Assembly: GCA_946499835.1 (NCBI GenBank)
Contig: CAMMTJ010000009.1
Location: 1-42,775, forward strand
Source of the DNA: an uncultured Bacillota bacterium
Lineage (GTDB): Bacteria; Bacillota; Clostridia; Christensenellales; UBA1242
Direction: 5' to 3'
Length of the DNA: 42,775 bases
Positions 23,382 to 33,022 of this stretch are shown here, in pieces (position 1 is the stretch's first letter; each line of letters opens with the position of its first letter). The notes under the pieces are model-generated. The model was not told the DNA's origin, ran no database searches, and was given only the letters and a program-made list of their open reading frames with translations. The position numbers and the translations under genes are program-made.

Positions 23382-24389
23382 TTATGCGACTAAGTTTGCG
23401 ATTGTGTTGTCAACAAGATCTTCATAAGATGGGATAGAAGAAAGTGGAGAGTAGTTGTTTATGATTTCAATAAGTGTGTTGAATGACTCTTCACTCATTG
23501 CCGGGTCTGAGCACCAAGCGTCAATTGAAAGATATTGTTCAACTGCCACTTGAAGTTCTTGCACGCTTGTGCCAACAAAAGATTTTTCCAGCGCTTTTGC
23601 AACTGTCAAAGAATCTTGCTGTGCGATATAATCATAGCCTCGTTTGACTGCTCTCAAAAATTTTTCTGCTTGTTCAGACTTGTTTTCAAGGAAAGAACTT
23701 TTTGTTGCAAAGCAGGTGTATGGAATTGATCCTGAAAATTTTCCGACAGAAGAAACAACGTAACCACTTCCTTTGTTTTGCATATTTGTTGCAGTTGGTT
23801 CAAAGAGAGTGCAGTATTCTGCGCCAGAAGTTTCAAATTCACTTCCAATCATTGGGAAGGATACATCTGTGCGAAGGTTCACTTCGCCTGCGCTTGTGTT
23901 TTCGCCAATGGTAAGACCTGCGTTTTCAATGATATATTGAAGCGTCATTGCAGGGAGTCCTCCCGCTCTGCCACCAATAATCGTTGTTCCTTTGAGCATT
24001 TGCAAGTTGAATTCCTCATCAAGAGCGTCACGAGAGACGATGAAAGAGCCATCACGTTGTGTGAGTTGTCCAAACACAACAGGGTGGTCTTGTGTTGATG
24101 CAGAATATACAACAGTTTCTGGACCGACAAGCACAACGTCAGCACTGCCACTAAGCAGAGCCGTCATTGATGCGTCAGATCCTGTTGCACTTTCAAGAGA
24201 AACTTCAAGTCCTTCATCTTCAAAAAAGCCCATATTGAGCGCCACATAAAGAGGAGCGTAGAAGATACTGTGCGTCACTTCATTAAGTCTGATTTTGTTT
24301 TCATTGTTGCCACAGCCGACAAAAAGGCAAGTTGAAAGTCCAATGATAAAGCATAAGGCAACAAGAGTGATTGTTTTGAGTTTATGCAT
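23382..24389 (-). CDS. orphan ABC solute-binding lipoprotein (NMT1/THI5/SsuA-like)
   Basis: 335 residues. Signal peptide with lipobox FVGC, cysteine at 26. The mature part begins NEVTHSIFYAPLYVALNMGFFEDEGLEV, then ASMTALLSGSADVVLVGPE, a pattern of NMT1/THI5-like binding proteins (PF09084 or PF13379 type) that capture thiamine precursors, sulfonates or related small compounds. No permease or ATPase gene is adjacent, so partners must be elsewhere. Good SD (AAGGAGG). Lgt in this window would lipidate it. Confidence 0.85.
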   Translation of the reverse strand: MHKLKTITLVALCFIIGLSTCLFVGCGNNENKIRLNEVTHSIFYAPLYVALNMGFFEDEGLEVSLESATGSDASMTALLSGSADVVLVGPETVVYSASTQDHPVVFGQLTQRDGSFIVSRDALDEEFNLQMLKGTTIIGGRAGGLPAMTLQYIIENAGLTIGENTSAGEVNLRTDVSFPMIGSEFETSGAEYCTLFEPTATNMQNKGSGYVVSSVGKFSGSIPYTCFATKSSFLENKSEQAEKFLRAVKRGYDYIAQQDSLTVAKALEKSFVGTSVQELQVAVEQYLSIDAWCSDPAMSEESFNTLIEIINNYSPLSSIPSYEDLVDNTIANLVA

Positions 24390-24501
24390 TTTTCCTCCTT
24401 ACAAAAACATACTTATGATTTTTTTTGCATAATTGGCACAAAATCCTTGTCTTTTATTGTTATTTTTTTATGGTGATATTTTTTTACAAGCCTTTATTTG
24501 C

Positions 24502-24530
24502 TTGCATTTTCAAGGAGAAAGAGATATAAT
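24502..24530 (+). promoter_or_regulatory. promoter of valS
   Basis: TTGCAT, 17-nt spacer, TATAAT (24525-24530). Only 27 nt separate the -10 from the start codon, so the transcript has almost no leader and no T-box. Confidence 0.75.
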
Positions 24531-24557
24531 CTTGGAAAAGACAAACAAGGAGAAAAC

Positions 24558-27161
24558 ATGGACAAAACTTACAACCCAAAAGACTTTGAGACCGACCTTT
24601 ACAAAACTTGGCTTGACAGAAAATATTTCAAAGCACAGATAAACAAAAACAAAAAACCTTTCACAATTATCATGCCTCCACCAAATGTAACAAGCAAACT
24701 GCATATGGGGCATGCCTTTCAACAGACCATTCAAGATATCATTATTCGCAGAAAAAGAATGCAAGGCTATGAGGCTTTGTGGCTTCCGGGGACAGACCAT
24801 GCTGCAATTTCAACCGAACAAATGGTTGTCAAAAAACTTGCAAAAGAGGGCTTAACCAAAGAAATGCTCGGCAGAGAAAAGTTTGCAAAGGTTATTGAAG
24901 AGTGGTATGACGAATACAAAAATACCATTATTGACCAATTCAAAGTTATGGGCTTTTCTTGTGACTGGGATAGACTTGCTTTCACTATGGACGAACAAAA
25001 TTGCAGGGCAGTCCGCTGGGTTTTTGTTCATCTTTACAAAAAAGGTTGGATTTACAAAGGCAAACGCATTGTCAACTGGTGTCCATCTTGCAAAAGTTCA
25101 ATTTCAGACGCTGAGGTGGAATTTAAGGAAGTGCCTTCTCATTTTTGGCATCTTCGTTATCAAATTGAGGGAACAAATGATTATCTTGAACTTGCAACAA
25201 CAAGACCAGAAACTATGCTTGGTGATACTGCCGTTGCTGTCAATCCAAAAGATAAGAGATATTCAGCCCTTGTTGGCAAAAATGTCATTTTGCCAATTCT
25301 TAACAAGCCTATTCCAATCATTGCAGATGATTATGTTGAAACCGACTTTGGGACTGGCGTTGTCAAAATCACACCAGCGCATGATCCAAATGACTTTGAG
25401 GTTGGACAAAGACATAATTTGCCTGTGATCAACATTCTCAACGCTGATGGAACGATGAACGAACTTGCTGGAAAGTATGCTGGCATGAGCCGTGAAAAAG
25501 CAAGAGAAGAGATTGTCAAAGATCTTGAAAAAAGTGGCAATCTTGTCAAGATTGAAGACTATTCACACAATGTCGGTCATTGTGAAAGATGCAAAACTAT
25601 TATTGAGCCACTTGTATCAAATCAGTGGTGGGTGAAAATGGACGAACTCAAAAAACCTGCCATCAAAGTTGTTGAAGAAGACAAAGTTCACTTCGTTGAT
25701 GAGCAATACAAAAAGAGTTATCTTCACTGGATGAACAATCTCAAAGACTGGTGCATTTCAAGACAGGTGTGGAATGGACACCGCATTCCAGTTTTCACAT
25801 GTCAAGATTGTGGAGAGGTCATCGTTGAGATGGAAGATCCAACCGTTTGTCCAAAATGCGGAAGCAAACACTTAATTCAAGATGAAGACACTCTTGACAC
25901 ATGGTTCTCATCAGCACTTTGGCCACTTTCAACACTTGGCTTTCCTGACAGGAAGGAAGATCTTGCATATTTCTATCCAACCAACGTGCTTGTCACTGGA
26001 AGAGAGATCATCAACCTTTGGGTTGCAAGAATGATCTTCTCAGGACTTGAATATTATGGAGATATTCCTTTCAGAGATGTTGTGATAAATGGTATTGTCA
26101 AAGATGCTCATGGCAAAAAGATGAGCAAAACGCTTGGCAACGGCACAGATCCACGTGACGTTATCGAAAAATATGGCGTTGACACTCTCAGGTTTTCACT
26201 CTTTGATGGTATTTCAATTGGTTCAGACTCACGCTTCTCTGAAAAGAAGGTGGAACTTAGCCGAAACTTCCTCAACAAGATTTGGAACGCAAGCAAATAT
26301 GTGCTTATGCAAATTGAAGGCAAAGAGATCAAAAAAGTGGATGAAGTCAAACTTAACCTTGCCGACAAGTGGATTTTGACAGAACTCAATTCTCTTATTG
26401 CAAGCGTTGATAAGAAGTTTGACAAGTATGACATTGGCATGGCTGAAAGTGAACTGTCCGATTTCTTCTGGTCAAAATTCTGTGATAATTATATTGAACT
26501 CTCAAAATCTGATATGGCAGGGCAGAACAGTGAAGCAACAGTTGCAACGCTTTTGTATGTGCTCACAACGCTTTTGAAACTTTTGCATCCTTTCATACCT
26601 TTCATTACTGAAAAAATTTATCTTGAACTTCCAATGCATGACGAAAGCATAATGATTTCTGCATGGCCAGTTGAGGGCAAGAGTTATCAAAAAGAGCATG
26701 ACGAGATGGAAACGATCATCGCTATCATAAAAGCGATCAGAAATGCACGTGCAGAAAAAGGTGTGCCAGACAACAAAAAAATCGATGCTCTGATTTCAGT
26801 GACTCAAAATGAAAAACTTTATAATGCATCCAGAGAATATATCAAGAAACTTGCACTTCTTCAAAACCTTGAATTTGCTGGCGAAGACAAATTCCCACAA
26901 GAGAGCGTAAAACTTATATTCAATGATTGCAAAATTGCCATTCCTCTTGAAAGTCTTGTATCTTCTGCTGAGGAAAAGGCAAGAATTGAAAAGGAAATTG
27001 AAAAAGTTAAGTTTGAAATCGCAAGAAGTGAAAAAATGCTTGCAAATGAAGGTTTTGTGGCAAAAGCACCACAAGCACTCATAGATAAAGAAAAAGAAAA
27101 ACTTGCAAAGAACAAAGAACTTTATGCAAAACTTGAACAAGACGTAAAAAAATATGTTTAA
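24558..27161 (+). CDS. valS: valyl-tRNA synthetase
   Basis: 867 residues from the ATG at 24558 (SD AAGGAGAA); a longer in-frame start is unsupported by an SD. The class I signature is HMGH (49-52, in PPNVTSKLHMGH). The second is KMSKT around 521-525. The editing domain contains LATTRPETMLGDTAVAV. Cysteine pairs NWCPSCK, CERCK, CQDCGE and CPKCGS suggest zinc binding. The C-terminal coiled coil (EEKARIEKEIEKVKFEIARSE, then AKAPQALIDKEKEKL) is a ValS hallmark. Length is normal for Bacillota. A membrane protein gene follows 9 nt later. Confidence 0.98.
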   Translation: MDKTYNPKDFETDLYKTWLDRKYFKAQINKNKKPFTIIMPPPNVTSKLHMGHAFQQTIQDIIIRRKRMQGYEALWLPGTDHAAISTEQMVVKKLAKEGLTKEMLGREKFAKVIEEWYDEYKNTIIDQFKVMGFSCDWDRLAFTMDEQNCRAVRWVFVHLYKKGWIYKGKRIVNWCPSCKSSISDAEVEFKEVPSHFWHLRYQIEGTNDYLELATTRPETMLGDTAVAVNPKDKRYSALVGKNVILPILNKPIPIIADDYVETDFGTGVVKITPAHDPNDFEVGQRHNLPVINILNADGTMNELAGKYAGMSREKAREEIVKDLEKSGNLVKIEDYSHNVGHCERCKTIIEPLVSNQWWVKMDELKKPAIKVVEEDKVHFVDEQYKKSYLHWMNNLKDWCISRQVWNGHRIPVFTCQDCGEVIVEMEDPTVCPKCGSKHLIQDEDTLDTWFSSALWPLSTLGFPDRKEDLAYFYPTNVLVTGREIINLWVARMIFSGLEYYGDIPFRDVVINGIVKDAHGKKMSKTLGNGTDPRDVIEKYGVDTLRFSLFDGISIGSDSRFSEKKVELSRNFLNKIWNASKYVLMQIEGKEIKKVDEVKLNLADKWILTELNSLIASVDKKFDKYDIGMAESELSDFFWSKFCDNYIELSKSDMAGQNSEATVATLLYVLTTLLKLLHPFIPFITEKIYLELPMHDESIMISAWPVEGKSYQKEHDEMETIIAIIKAIRNARAEKGVPDNKKIDALISVTQNEKLYNASREYIKKLALLQNLEFAGEDKFPQESVKLIFNDCKIAIPLESLVSSAEEKARIEKEIEKVKFEIARSEKMLANEGFVAKAPQALIDKEKEKLAKNKELYAKLEQDVKKYV

Positions 27162-27170
27162 GGAGATGTT

Positions 27171-27947
27171 ATGGTAAAGTTTTCAGAGCTTGAAAAAAAA
27201 GAAAAGATTTTCAGAGTGATAAACTTGGTGTTTATGACACTTATCTTTCTTGCCTGCATGGGTTGTGCAATTTATCACGGCTTGACAGGGAACAGAGAGA
27301 ACAGGCTTCTCACATCAATTATGACTGGACTTGTGACTATCTTGCCTTTTGTGATTGAACTTATCATTCGCAGGCGATTTTACAACATGGTCTTTTTCCT
27401 GTATCTTTTCTATGTTTTTGTTGCTGGCTTGATTGGAAGCGTGTTTAATGTTTATTATTATGTTGGATGGTTTGACATCTTTGTTCATTGCGTGGCGGGT
27501 TATGTTTTTGCTCTTGTTGGACTGTTGGTGCTTTCCCTTATCGATGACTATAAAAAATATAACATTTGGACAATCGTTATCTTTTGCTTTGCTTTCACTT
27601 TGGCAACAGAACTCGTTTGGGAACTGATTGAATGGGCAGGAGACAATCTTTTTGGACAATTCGCACAAGGTTATCCACCAGAAGGGTTTGACGTTCCACT
27701 AGTGACAGACACGATGCAAGATATTTTGTGCAATTTCGCAGGTGGTGTTGTTTTTGTGATTCATTATTTAATAGGAAAACTATCAAAACACTCTCTTGGA
27801 ATAAATTTTATTGAAAGAGAACTCACTTTCAAAAGAAAACCAGCATCTGTCAATGTGACCGAACAAGGCAATGATGAAAAAGAGGCAGAAAAAGGGCAGG
27901 AGAAAGAGACAGAGAATATTGACAAACAAAAAAAGAAATCAGAGTGA
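27171..27947 (+). CDS. YjdF/DUF2238-like integral membrane protein
   Basis: 258 residues with about seven transmembrane helices (25-205). A pattern of polar residues within helices, WFDIFVHCVAGYVFALVG and ATELVWELIEWAGDNLFG, then TDTMQDILCNFAGGV, matches the conserved D...H, E..WE..E and D...N.GG motifs I associate with YjdF/DUF2238. The function is unknown; the conserved acidic/histidine residues suggest metal or lipid-head-group chemistry, which is only an inference. The C-terminal tail of about 50 residues is highly charged (E/K). SD AAGGAGATG, 9 nt after valS, so probably co-transcribed. Confidence 0.65.
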   Translation: MVKFSELEKKEKIFRVINLVFMTLIFLACMGCAIYHGLTGNRENRLLTSIMTGLVTILPFVIELIIRRRFYNMVFFLYLFYVFVAGLIGSVFNVYYYVGWFDIFVHCVAGYVFALVGLLVLSLIDDYKKYNIWTIVIFCFAFTLATELVWELIEWAGDNLFGQFAQGYPPEGFDVPLVTDTMQDILCNFAGGVVFVIHYLIGKLSKHSLGINFIERELTFKRKPASVNVTEQGNDEKEAEKGQEKETENIDKQKKKSE

Positions 27948-27961
27948 TGATTTCTTTTTTT
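27932..27961. terminator. bidirectional intrinsic terminator
   Basis: AAGAAATCA pairs with TGATTTCTT, A-run before, T-run after; overlaps the stop codon of the DUF2238-like gene and also lies downstream of the HAD gene. Confidence 0.8.
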
Positions 27962-28010
27962 ATTTGCTATTTAAGTGTAAAGGTCAAATATTTGCTTGCC
28001 AAATTGTTGC

Positions 28011-28631
28011 TTACAAATCAAAATCTTCAAATTTGAATTGACAGTCTTCAACCTGTTTTCCTCTGGCGCCTATTTCATATGCAGGTTCAATATCAGTGAT
28101 GCTGTCGCCGATCACAAAGAGTTCTTCTGGTTTGATATTTTCAAGTTCGCATATTTTTAGGTAGCGATATTTTTTTGAAAAAGTTGGATATTCGCTTGTT
28201 GCAGTTATGATGCCTTTGAAAACTGACAAATCTATGCCAAGTGCATTTGCAATCATGTTCATACCATCAATATAATTGTTTGTCACGATATAGAGGGGGA
28301 AGTTTTTTGCAAACTTGGCAAGCACTTCTTTTTTTATTGCTTTTGCATCTTCAAAATGTTTGTAAGCGTCCTCTGCTTTGTTGTATGTTCGCCATTGCAC
28401 CCATTCTTTTTGTCCCATTCCAAAGTTTTCCAAGAGGGCGATTGCATCATGGTCACCAAACTTTTCCTTTTGAAGAGCCTCATCAATGATTTTTTGTTTT
28501 TCAGGAGGTTGTGGGCCGATTATTTTTTTAACCGAGTTTTTGCAATGGTCATACCAAAACGACCAATTCACGCCAGAATATAGCGTATCGTCGAAATCAA
28601 ATGCAACGGCTTTTGTTTTGAATTTCTTCAT
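28011..28631 (-). CDS. HAD-superfamily phosphatase
   Basis: 206 residues. Motif I AVAFDFDDTLYSG near the N-terminus, motif II LYIVTNNY, motif III lysine in FSKKYRYLK, motif IV VIGDSITDIEPA. A helical cap (about 20-95) sits between motifs I and II, as in the C1-type HAD phosphatases. A small phosphorylated metabolite is the likely substrate, not identifiable. SD GGAGGAAAAG. Last gene of the minus-strand MarR/ABC operon, 12 nt after the ABC remnant. Confidence 0.88.
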   Translation of the reverse strand: MKKFKTKAVAFDFDDTLYSGVNWSFWYDHCKNSVKKIIGPQPPEKQKIIDEALQKEKFGDHDAIALLENFGMGQKEWVQWRTYNKAEDAYKHFEDAKAIKKEVLAKFAKNFPLYIVTNNYIDGMNMIANALGIDLSVFKGIITATSEYPTFSKKYRYLKICELENIKPEELFVIGDSITDIEPAYEIGARGKQVEDCQFKFEDFDL

Positions 28632-28643
28632 CTTTTCCTCCGA

Positions 28644-29048
28644 TTATTCATGTCTAAGTGATTCAACAGGATCAAGTTTTGCTGCTTTTGAGGCAGGGTA
28701 GAGTCCAGCAAGCGTTGAGATAAGCACAGAGATGACAAGTGCGCCGATGAAGTAATACCATTCATATGAAATAGGTGCAAAGCCTATCTTTTTTTTGCGA
28801 TAATCATCAAGGTCTTTGCTTGAAAAACTTTTGAGATCTTTTCCATCAATTTCAATCAGTCCTGTGTAGTCTGAATCAAGCCCGCCTATCAAATTCATAA
28901 GCGTGCTTTTTCCGCTTCCACTTTCGCCAATAATTGAGACAAGTTCGCCTTTGTCAAAAGAAACATTTATGTCTTGCAAGGCTGTAAATTTGCTTTTATT
29001 TTCAAGTTTATAGTCTTTGAAAACGTTTTTTAGTGTCAAAACACTCAT
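28644..29048 (-). pseudogene. in-frame deletion remnant of a MacB/LolD-type ABC system
   Basis: 134 codons that join two proteins. Residues 1-~90 are the start of a LolD/MacB-type ATPase: TLKNVFKDYKLEN, Walker A GESGSGKST, NLIGGLDSDYTG and finally DDYRKKKIGF, which stops just where the Q-loop (GFVFQ) should come. Directly after this come residues typical of the very end of an FtsX-like permease: one transmembrane helix plus LAGLYPASKAAKLDPVESLRHE. ATPase signature, Walker B and most of the permease are missing. A deletion probably removed over 1.5 kb in frame. It retains an SD but can hardly act as a transporter. Confidence 0.85.
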
Positions 29049-29063
29049 ATTCTGTCTCCTTTT

Positions 29064-30848
29064 TTAGATTTCTTGACCTGCGGTGAACTGGCTGTTGTAA
29101 AGTTCTTTATAGAAGGTGTCTTTTGACATAAGTTCGTCATGAGAGCCAATTTCAACGATAGAGCCGTCTTTCATAACGATGATTTTGTCTGAGTTTTTGA
29201 TTGTTGACAAGCGGTGTGCAATCACAAAACTTGTGCGTCCTTCGGTGAGTTTATCCATAGCCTGTTGGATAAGTACCTCTGTCCTTGTGTCAACCGAACT
29301 TGTTGCTTCATCCAAAATCAGCATAGGTGCATTTTGAACCATAGCCCTTGCAATAGTGAAAAGTTGTTTTTGCCCTTGACTTATTGCACTGTCTTCCGTT
29401 ATGACATGGTTGTATCCATCAGGTTCTGTTCGAATAAAGTGATCAACGTTTGCCATTTTGCAAGCCCTTATGATTTCCTCATCTGTTGCATCTTGTTTAC
29501 CATAGGCTATATTTTCTTTTATTGTGCCTTCAAAAAGCCATGTGTCTTGAAGAACCATTCCAAAGAGTGAACGCACATAAGAACGGTTCATCTTCTTGGT
29601 TGAAACGCCGTCAATCTTTATATCTCCGCCGTCCACTTCATAAAAACGCATAAGCAGGTTGACCATTGTGGTTTTTCCAGCACCTGTTGGCCCAACGATA
29701 GCAATTTTTTGCCCAGGCTGAGCAGTGAAGCAAAAATCATGGATGATAGGGTTGTCTTTGTCATAGCCAAAAGTAACATGGTCAAATTCCACCTTGCCTT
29801 TGACATTCTTGATTGTCTTTTTGAGATGACTTTCATCTGGCTCTTCATCTTCTTCCACAAATTCAAGCACTCTTCCAGCAGCAGCCGCTGTTTGTTGCAA
29901 GTTTCCAGCAAGCATACCAAGTTGAGAAAGAGGTTGGTTGAACATCTTTATATAGGTGATAAATGTGATAATTGATGTGAAGAAAAGAGGATCTCCGCGG
30001 TTGATAGCAATCATAGCACCAAACAAACAAATTGCGACATAGATTATGTTTCCAACTGTGTTGATGATAGGGTGCATAAGGTTTGATGTGAACTGAGCCT
30101 TTCTTGCACTTGTTCTCAAAGTGTTGTTGAGTTTGTTGAATTTTGTGATTGATCTCTCTTCACCATTGAAGGCTTTGACAACATTGTGTGAAGAATAGAT
30201 CTCTTCAATATGTCCATTCAGGTCACCAAGACTCTTTTGTTGTTGAACATAATATTTTTGATTGAATTTTACAATAAGGAAAATGACAAGAAATGCAAGT
30301 GGTATTTCAATGAGTGAGATAAGTGTCAGTTGCCAACTGAGCGTAAACATAACGATTGGTATGGCAATGATTGTTACAACACTTGTGACAAGACCAGTCA
30401 AACTGTTGTTGAGGGTTCTGCCCACTGTGTCCACATCGTTTGTTACTCTTGAAAGGATGTCGCCATAACTTGTTTTATCAAAATATTTGAGTGGCAGTTT
30501 GTTTATCTTTTTTGAAATTTTGGTTCTTAAATCTTTTGTAATTGTGGTTGAAACCTTGCTCATAATGAAGCCTTCAAAATAACTTGCTATCATTGAGCAT
30601 AGATAAATGGCAACAAGTATAAGTCCCAATGTGTTGACTGTTTTAAGGTTGAAATCTGCCGATCCAACAACTTGCATCATTTCGTTTAAGATAGATGGGC
30701 CAACAACATACAAAATTGTTGAAATTGCTGCACAAATCACACCAAGTAAGGCAAACCACTTGATTGGCTTGATAATTTTGAAAAGCATTTTGAAAGTGCT
30801 AGATTTTTTCTTTTTTGAAGGAACGTTCATTGATTTTTTCTTGCTCAT
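29064..30848 (-). CDS. heterodimeric ABC exporter subunit (canonical ATP site half)
   Basis: 594 residues from the ATG at 30848 (SD AGGAGG). Six transmembrane helices (about 30-310), then an ATPase domain: Walker A GPTGAGKTT, signature ISQGQKQ, Walker B MLILDEATSSVD with the catalytic glutamate, and H-loop AHR. Its ATG overlaps the stop of the upstream exporter gene (ATGA). The two form an asymmetric BmrCD/LmrCD/TM287-288-type pair, in which this half keeps the glutamate and switch histidine. Likely drug or peptide exporter under MarR control. Confidence 0.93.
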   Translation of the reverse strand: MSKKKSMNVPSKKKKSSTFKMLFKIIKPIKWFALLGVICAAISTILYVVGPSILNEMMQVVGSADFNLKTVNTLGLILVAIYLCSMIASYFEGFIMSKVSTTITKDLRTKISKKINKLPLKYFDKTSYGDILSRVTNDVDTVGRTLNNSLTGLVTSVVTIIAIPIVMFTLSWQLTLISLIEIPLAFLVIFLIVKFNQKYYVQQQKSLGDLNGHIEEIYSSHNVVKAFNGEERSITKFNKLNNTLRTSARKAQFTSNLMHPIINTVGNIIYVAICLFGAMIAINRGDPLFFTSIITFITYIKMFNQPLSQLGMLAGNLQQTAAAAGRVLEFVEEDEEPDESHLKKTIKNVKGKVEFDHVTFGYDKDNPIIHDFCFTAQPGQKIAIVGPTGAGKTTMVNLLMRFYEVDGGDIKIDGVSTKKMNRSYVRSLFGMVLQDTWLFEGTIKENIAYGKQDATDEEIIRACKMANVDHFIRTEPDGYNHVITEDSAISQGQKQLFTIARAMVQNAPMLILDEATSSVDTRTEVLIQQAMDKLTEGRTSFVIAHRLSTIKNSDKIIVMKDGSIVEIGSHDELMSKDTFYKELYNSQFTAGQEI

Positions 30849-32572
30849 TTCTTTAATTCCTCCTCTGAAAGTTGTGACAGGGCAATTTCTTTGTAAACTT
30901 GGCAATTTTTGAGCAGGTCTTTATGTTTGCCTTTGCCAACCATATTGCCTTCATCAAGGACAATGATTTGGTCTGCATTCATGATTGTTCCAATTCTTTG
31001 TGCCACAATGACTTTGGTCACATTTTTGGTTTTTTTGTTAAGTTTCATTCGAAGGGTTTTGTCAGTCTTATAGTCAAGTGCTGAAAAACTATCGTCAAAA
31101 ATGAATATCTCTGGATTTTTCACAATAGCACGTGCGATTGAAAGTCTTTGTCTTTGTCCACCAGAAACATTTTTTCCACCTTGCGAAATTTGATAATCAA
31201 GCCCGCCATCAAGTTCATAAACAAAGTTTGCTTGTGATATGTCGAGTGCTTCTTTGACTTGTTCGATTGTGGCATTTTCATTTCCATATCTTATATTCTC
31301 TGTCACAGTGCCTCTGAAAAGCGATCCTTTTTGTGGCACATAGCCAATCTTGTCATGCAGGTCGTGGAGTTTGTAATCTTTGACATTTATGCCATCGACA
31401 TAGATATTTCCTTCTGTGACATCGTAAAAACGGGGGATAAGGTTGATAAGAGTGCTTTTTCCGCTTCCTGTTGAGCCAATGAAGGCAATTGTTTGACCTT
31501 GCTTTACAGTGAAAGATATATTTTTAAGCACACACTCATCAGCACCAGGGTATCTGAAAGAAACATTGTCAAAAACGATTGTTCCTTTTTCTTCTGGAAT
31601 TATATTGCCTTCGCCATCAAGGAGAGAACTTTCTGTTTTCAAAATTTCATTGATACGTTTTGCAGAAACAATTCCTCTTGGCACAAACATGAATATCATT
31701 GAGAGAGCCAAGAATGAAAAGATGATTTGAACGGAATATTGTGTGAATTCACCCATGTTTACAATTGCTGCTGGGTCATTTCCGCTGATGTAAGCAGTGA
31801 GCCAAACGATTGCCAGTGATGTTCCGCTCATCACAAGTGTCATACCTGGGTCAATAAGTGCCATAACTCTTTGAACAAAACGCTCGGTGCGAGTGAGGTG
31901 CTCATTGACTTTTTCAAATTTTGCTTCTTGAAATTTTTCAGCAGAATATGCTCTGACAACTTTGAGTCCAGTCAAGTTTTCGCGTGTAACAAGATTGACT
32001 TGGTCGGTTATTTTTTGAATTTTTTTGAATTTTGGCACTGCAATCAACATGATGATTGAAACAAGTGCAATGAGAACCAAAACTGACACAACGTTGACAT
32101 ATGAGAGTGATGATGAGAGATTGACAACTTTGATTATTGCAAGCACTGCTGTGAGGGGAGCAGTTATACCAAATGTCAAAATGAGAGAAAAGACTTGTTG
32201 AAGTTGAGTGATATCATTGGTTGAACGTGTGATGAGTGAAGCGATTGAAAAGTGATTGATTTCACCCATTGAGAAGTCATTGACTTTGACAAAAACTTTT
32301 TGCCTCACTCTTGCCATAAGGTTTGTTATGACAATAGAGGAAAGAAAACTTACACCGATCGTGCAAATCAAAATGCCAAACACATATCCAAGCATTTTGA
32401 GTCCAACCATCCATATTTGAGACATATCGGCTGAAGCATAAAGAAGTTGTCCAATCTCTGCCATTGCCTCTGGAAGATAAAGGTTGCAAATAACTTGGCA
32501 TACAAGCAGTCCCATGATCAGAACCACCATAAGCCATTCCCACCATTTGAGATATTTGAGTTGTCTTATCAT
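30845..32572 (-). CDS. heterodimeric ABC exporter subunit (degenerate ATP site half)
   Basis: 575 residues. Six transmembrane helices (about 15-300), then an ATPase domain with Walker A GSTGSGKST, signature VSGGQRQRLS, and Walker B IFIFDDSFSALD, where the usual catalytic glutamate is aspartate. The switch histidine is glutamine (VAQRIG in place of AHRLS). Both changes are typical of the non-catalytic half in heterodimeric exporters. It overlaps MarR upstream (ATGA) and the partner downstream (ATGA), so all three are translationally coupled. Confidence 0.93.
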   Translation of the reverse strand: MIRQLKYLKWWEWLMVVLIMGLLVCQVICNLYLPEAMAEIGQLLYASADMSQIWMVGLKMLGYVFGILICTIGVSFLSSIVITNLMARVRQKVFVKVNDFSMGEINHFSIASLITRSTNDITQLQQVFSLILTFGITAPLTAVLAIIKVVNLSSSLSYVNVVSVLVLIALVSIIMLIAVPKFKKIQKITDQVNLVTRENLTGLKVVRAYSAEKFQEAKFEKVNEHLTRTERFVQRVMALIDPGMTLVMSGTSLAIVWLTAYISGNDPAAIVNMGEFTQYSVQIIFSFLALSMIFMFVPRGIVSAKRINEILKTESSLLDGEGNIIPEEKGTIVFDNVSFRYPGADECVLKNISFTVKQGQTIAFIGSTGSGKSTLINLIPRFYDVTEGNIYVDGINVKDYKLHDLHDKIGYVPQKGSLFRGTVTENIRYGNENATIEQVKEALDISQANFVYELDGGLDYQISQGGKNVSGGQRQRLSIARAIVKNPEIFIFDDSFSALDYKTDKTLRMKLNKKTKNVTKVIVAQRIGTIMNADQIIVLDEGNMVGKGKHKDLLKNCQVYKEIALSQLSEEELKK

Positions 32573-33015
32573 ACTTTTTCCTTCTCCTTTTTCAAGTTTT
32601 TTGCGTTTTCAAGCATTGTTATTATTGTGCGGTGGGTGGTCATCAAGTCTTCTTTGTTGATATTTTGCGTCACAATCTTGAACCATTTTTCAAGCACTTT
32701 GTCAACTTTTTGAGCAACTTCCTCACCAGATTTGGTCAGTCGCCACATTTGGTTGCGTTCTCTTGAAGGACTGTCACTTTCTATGAGATTTTTGTCAATA
32801 AGCCCACTTATTATACGATTTGTGTGTGCTTTGTCATTTTTGGTCTCCTTTGACAACTGCATTTGTGTCATTTGTCCGTGTTTTTTCAGACATAGGATAT
32901 AAAAAATGTGAGAACTATGCACACCTTCATCTTTGAAGATGTCGTTTACATAAGATTGTGACATTTTCTTGAACTCATGTATCATGTCTGGAATAAATTG
33001 TTTTTTCTTAACCAT
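32569..33015 (-). CDS. MarR-family transcriptional regulator
   Basis: 148 residues. Helical N-terminus, then winged HTH: GQMTQMQLSKETKNDKAHTNRIISGLIDKNLIESDSPSRERNQMWRLTKSGEE, with the D-x-R-x wing replaced by SRERNQ. A C-terminal dimerisation helix follows. It is the first gene of the ABC exporter operon and very likely an autorepressor. SD AAGGTGAT. The promoter carries two inverted repeats suited to a dimeric repressor. Confidence 0.93.
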   Translation of the reverse strand: MVKKKQFIPDMIHEFKKMSQSYVNDIFKDEGVHSSHIFYILCLKKHGQMTQMQLSKETKNDKAHTNRIISGLIDKNLIESDSPSRERNQMWRLTKSGEEVAQKVDKVLEKWFKIVTQNINKEDLMTTHRTIITMLENAKNLKKEKEKV

Positions 33016-33022
33016 ATCATCA

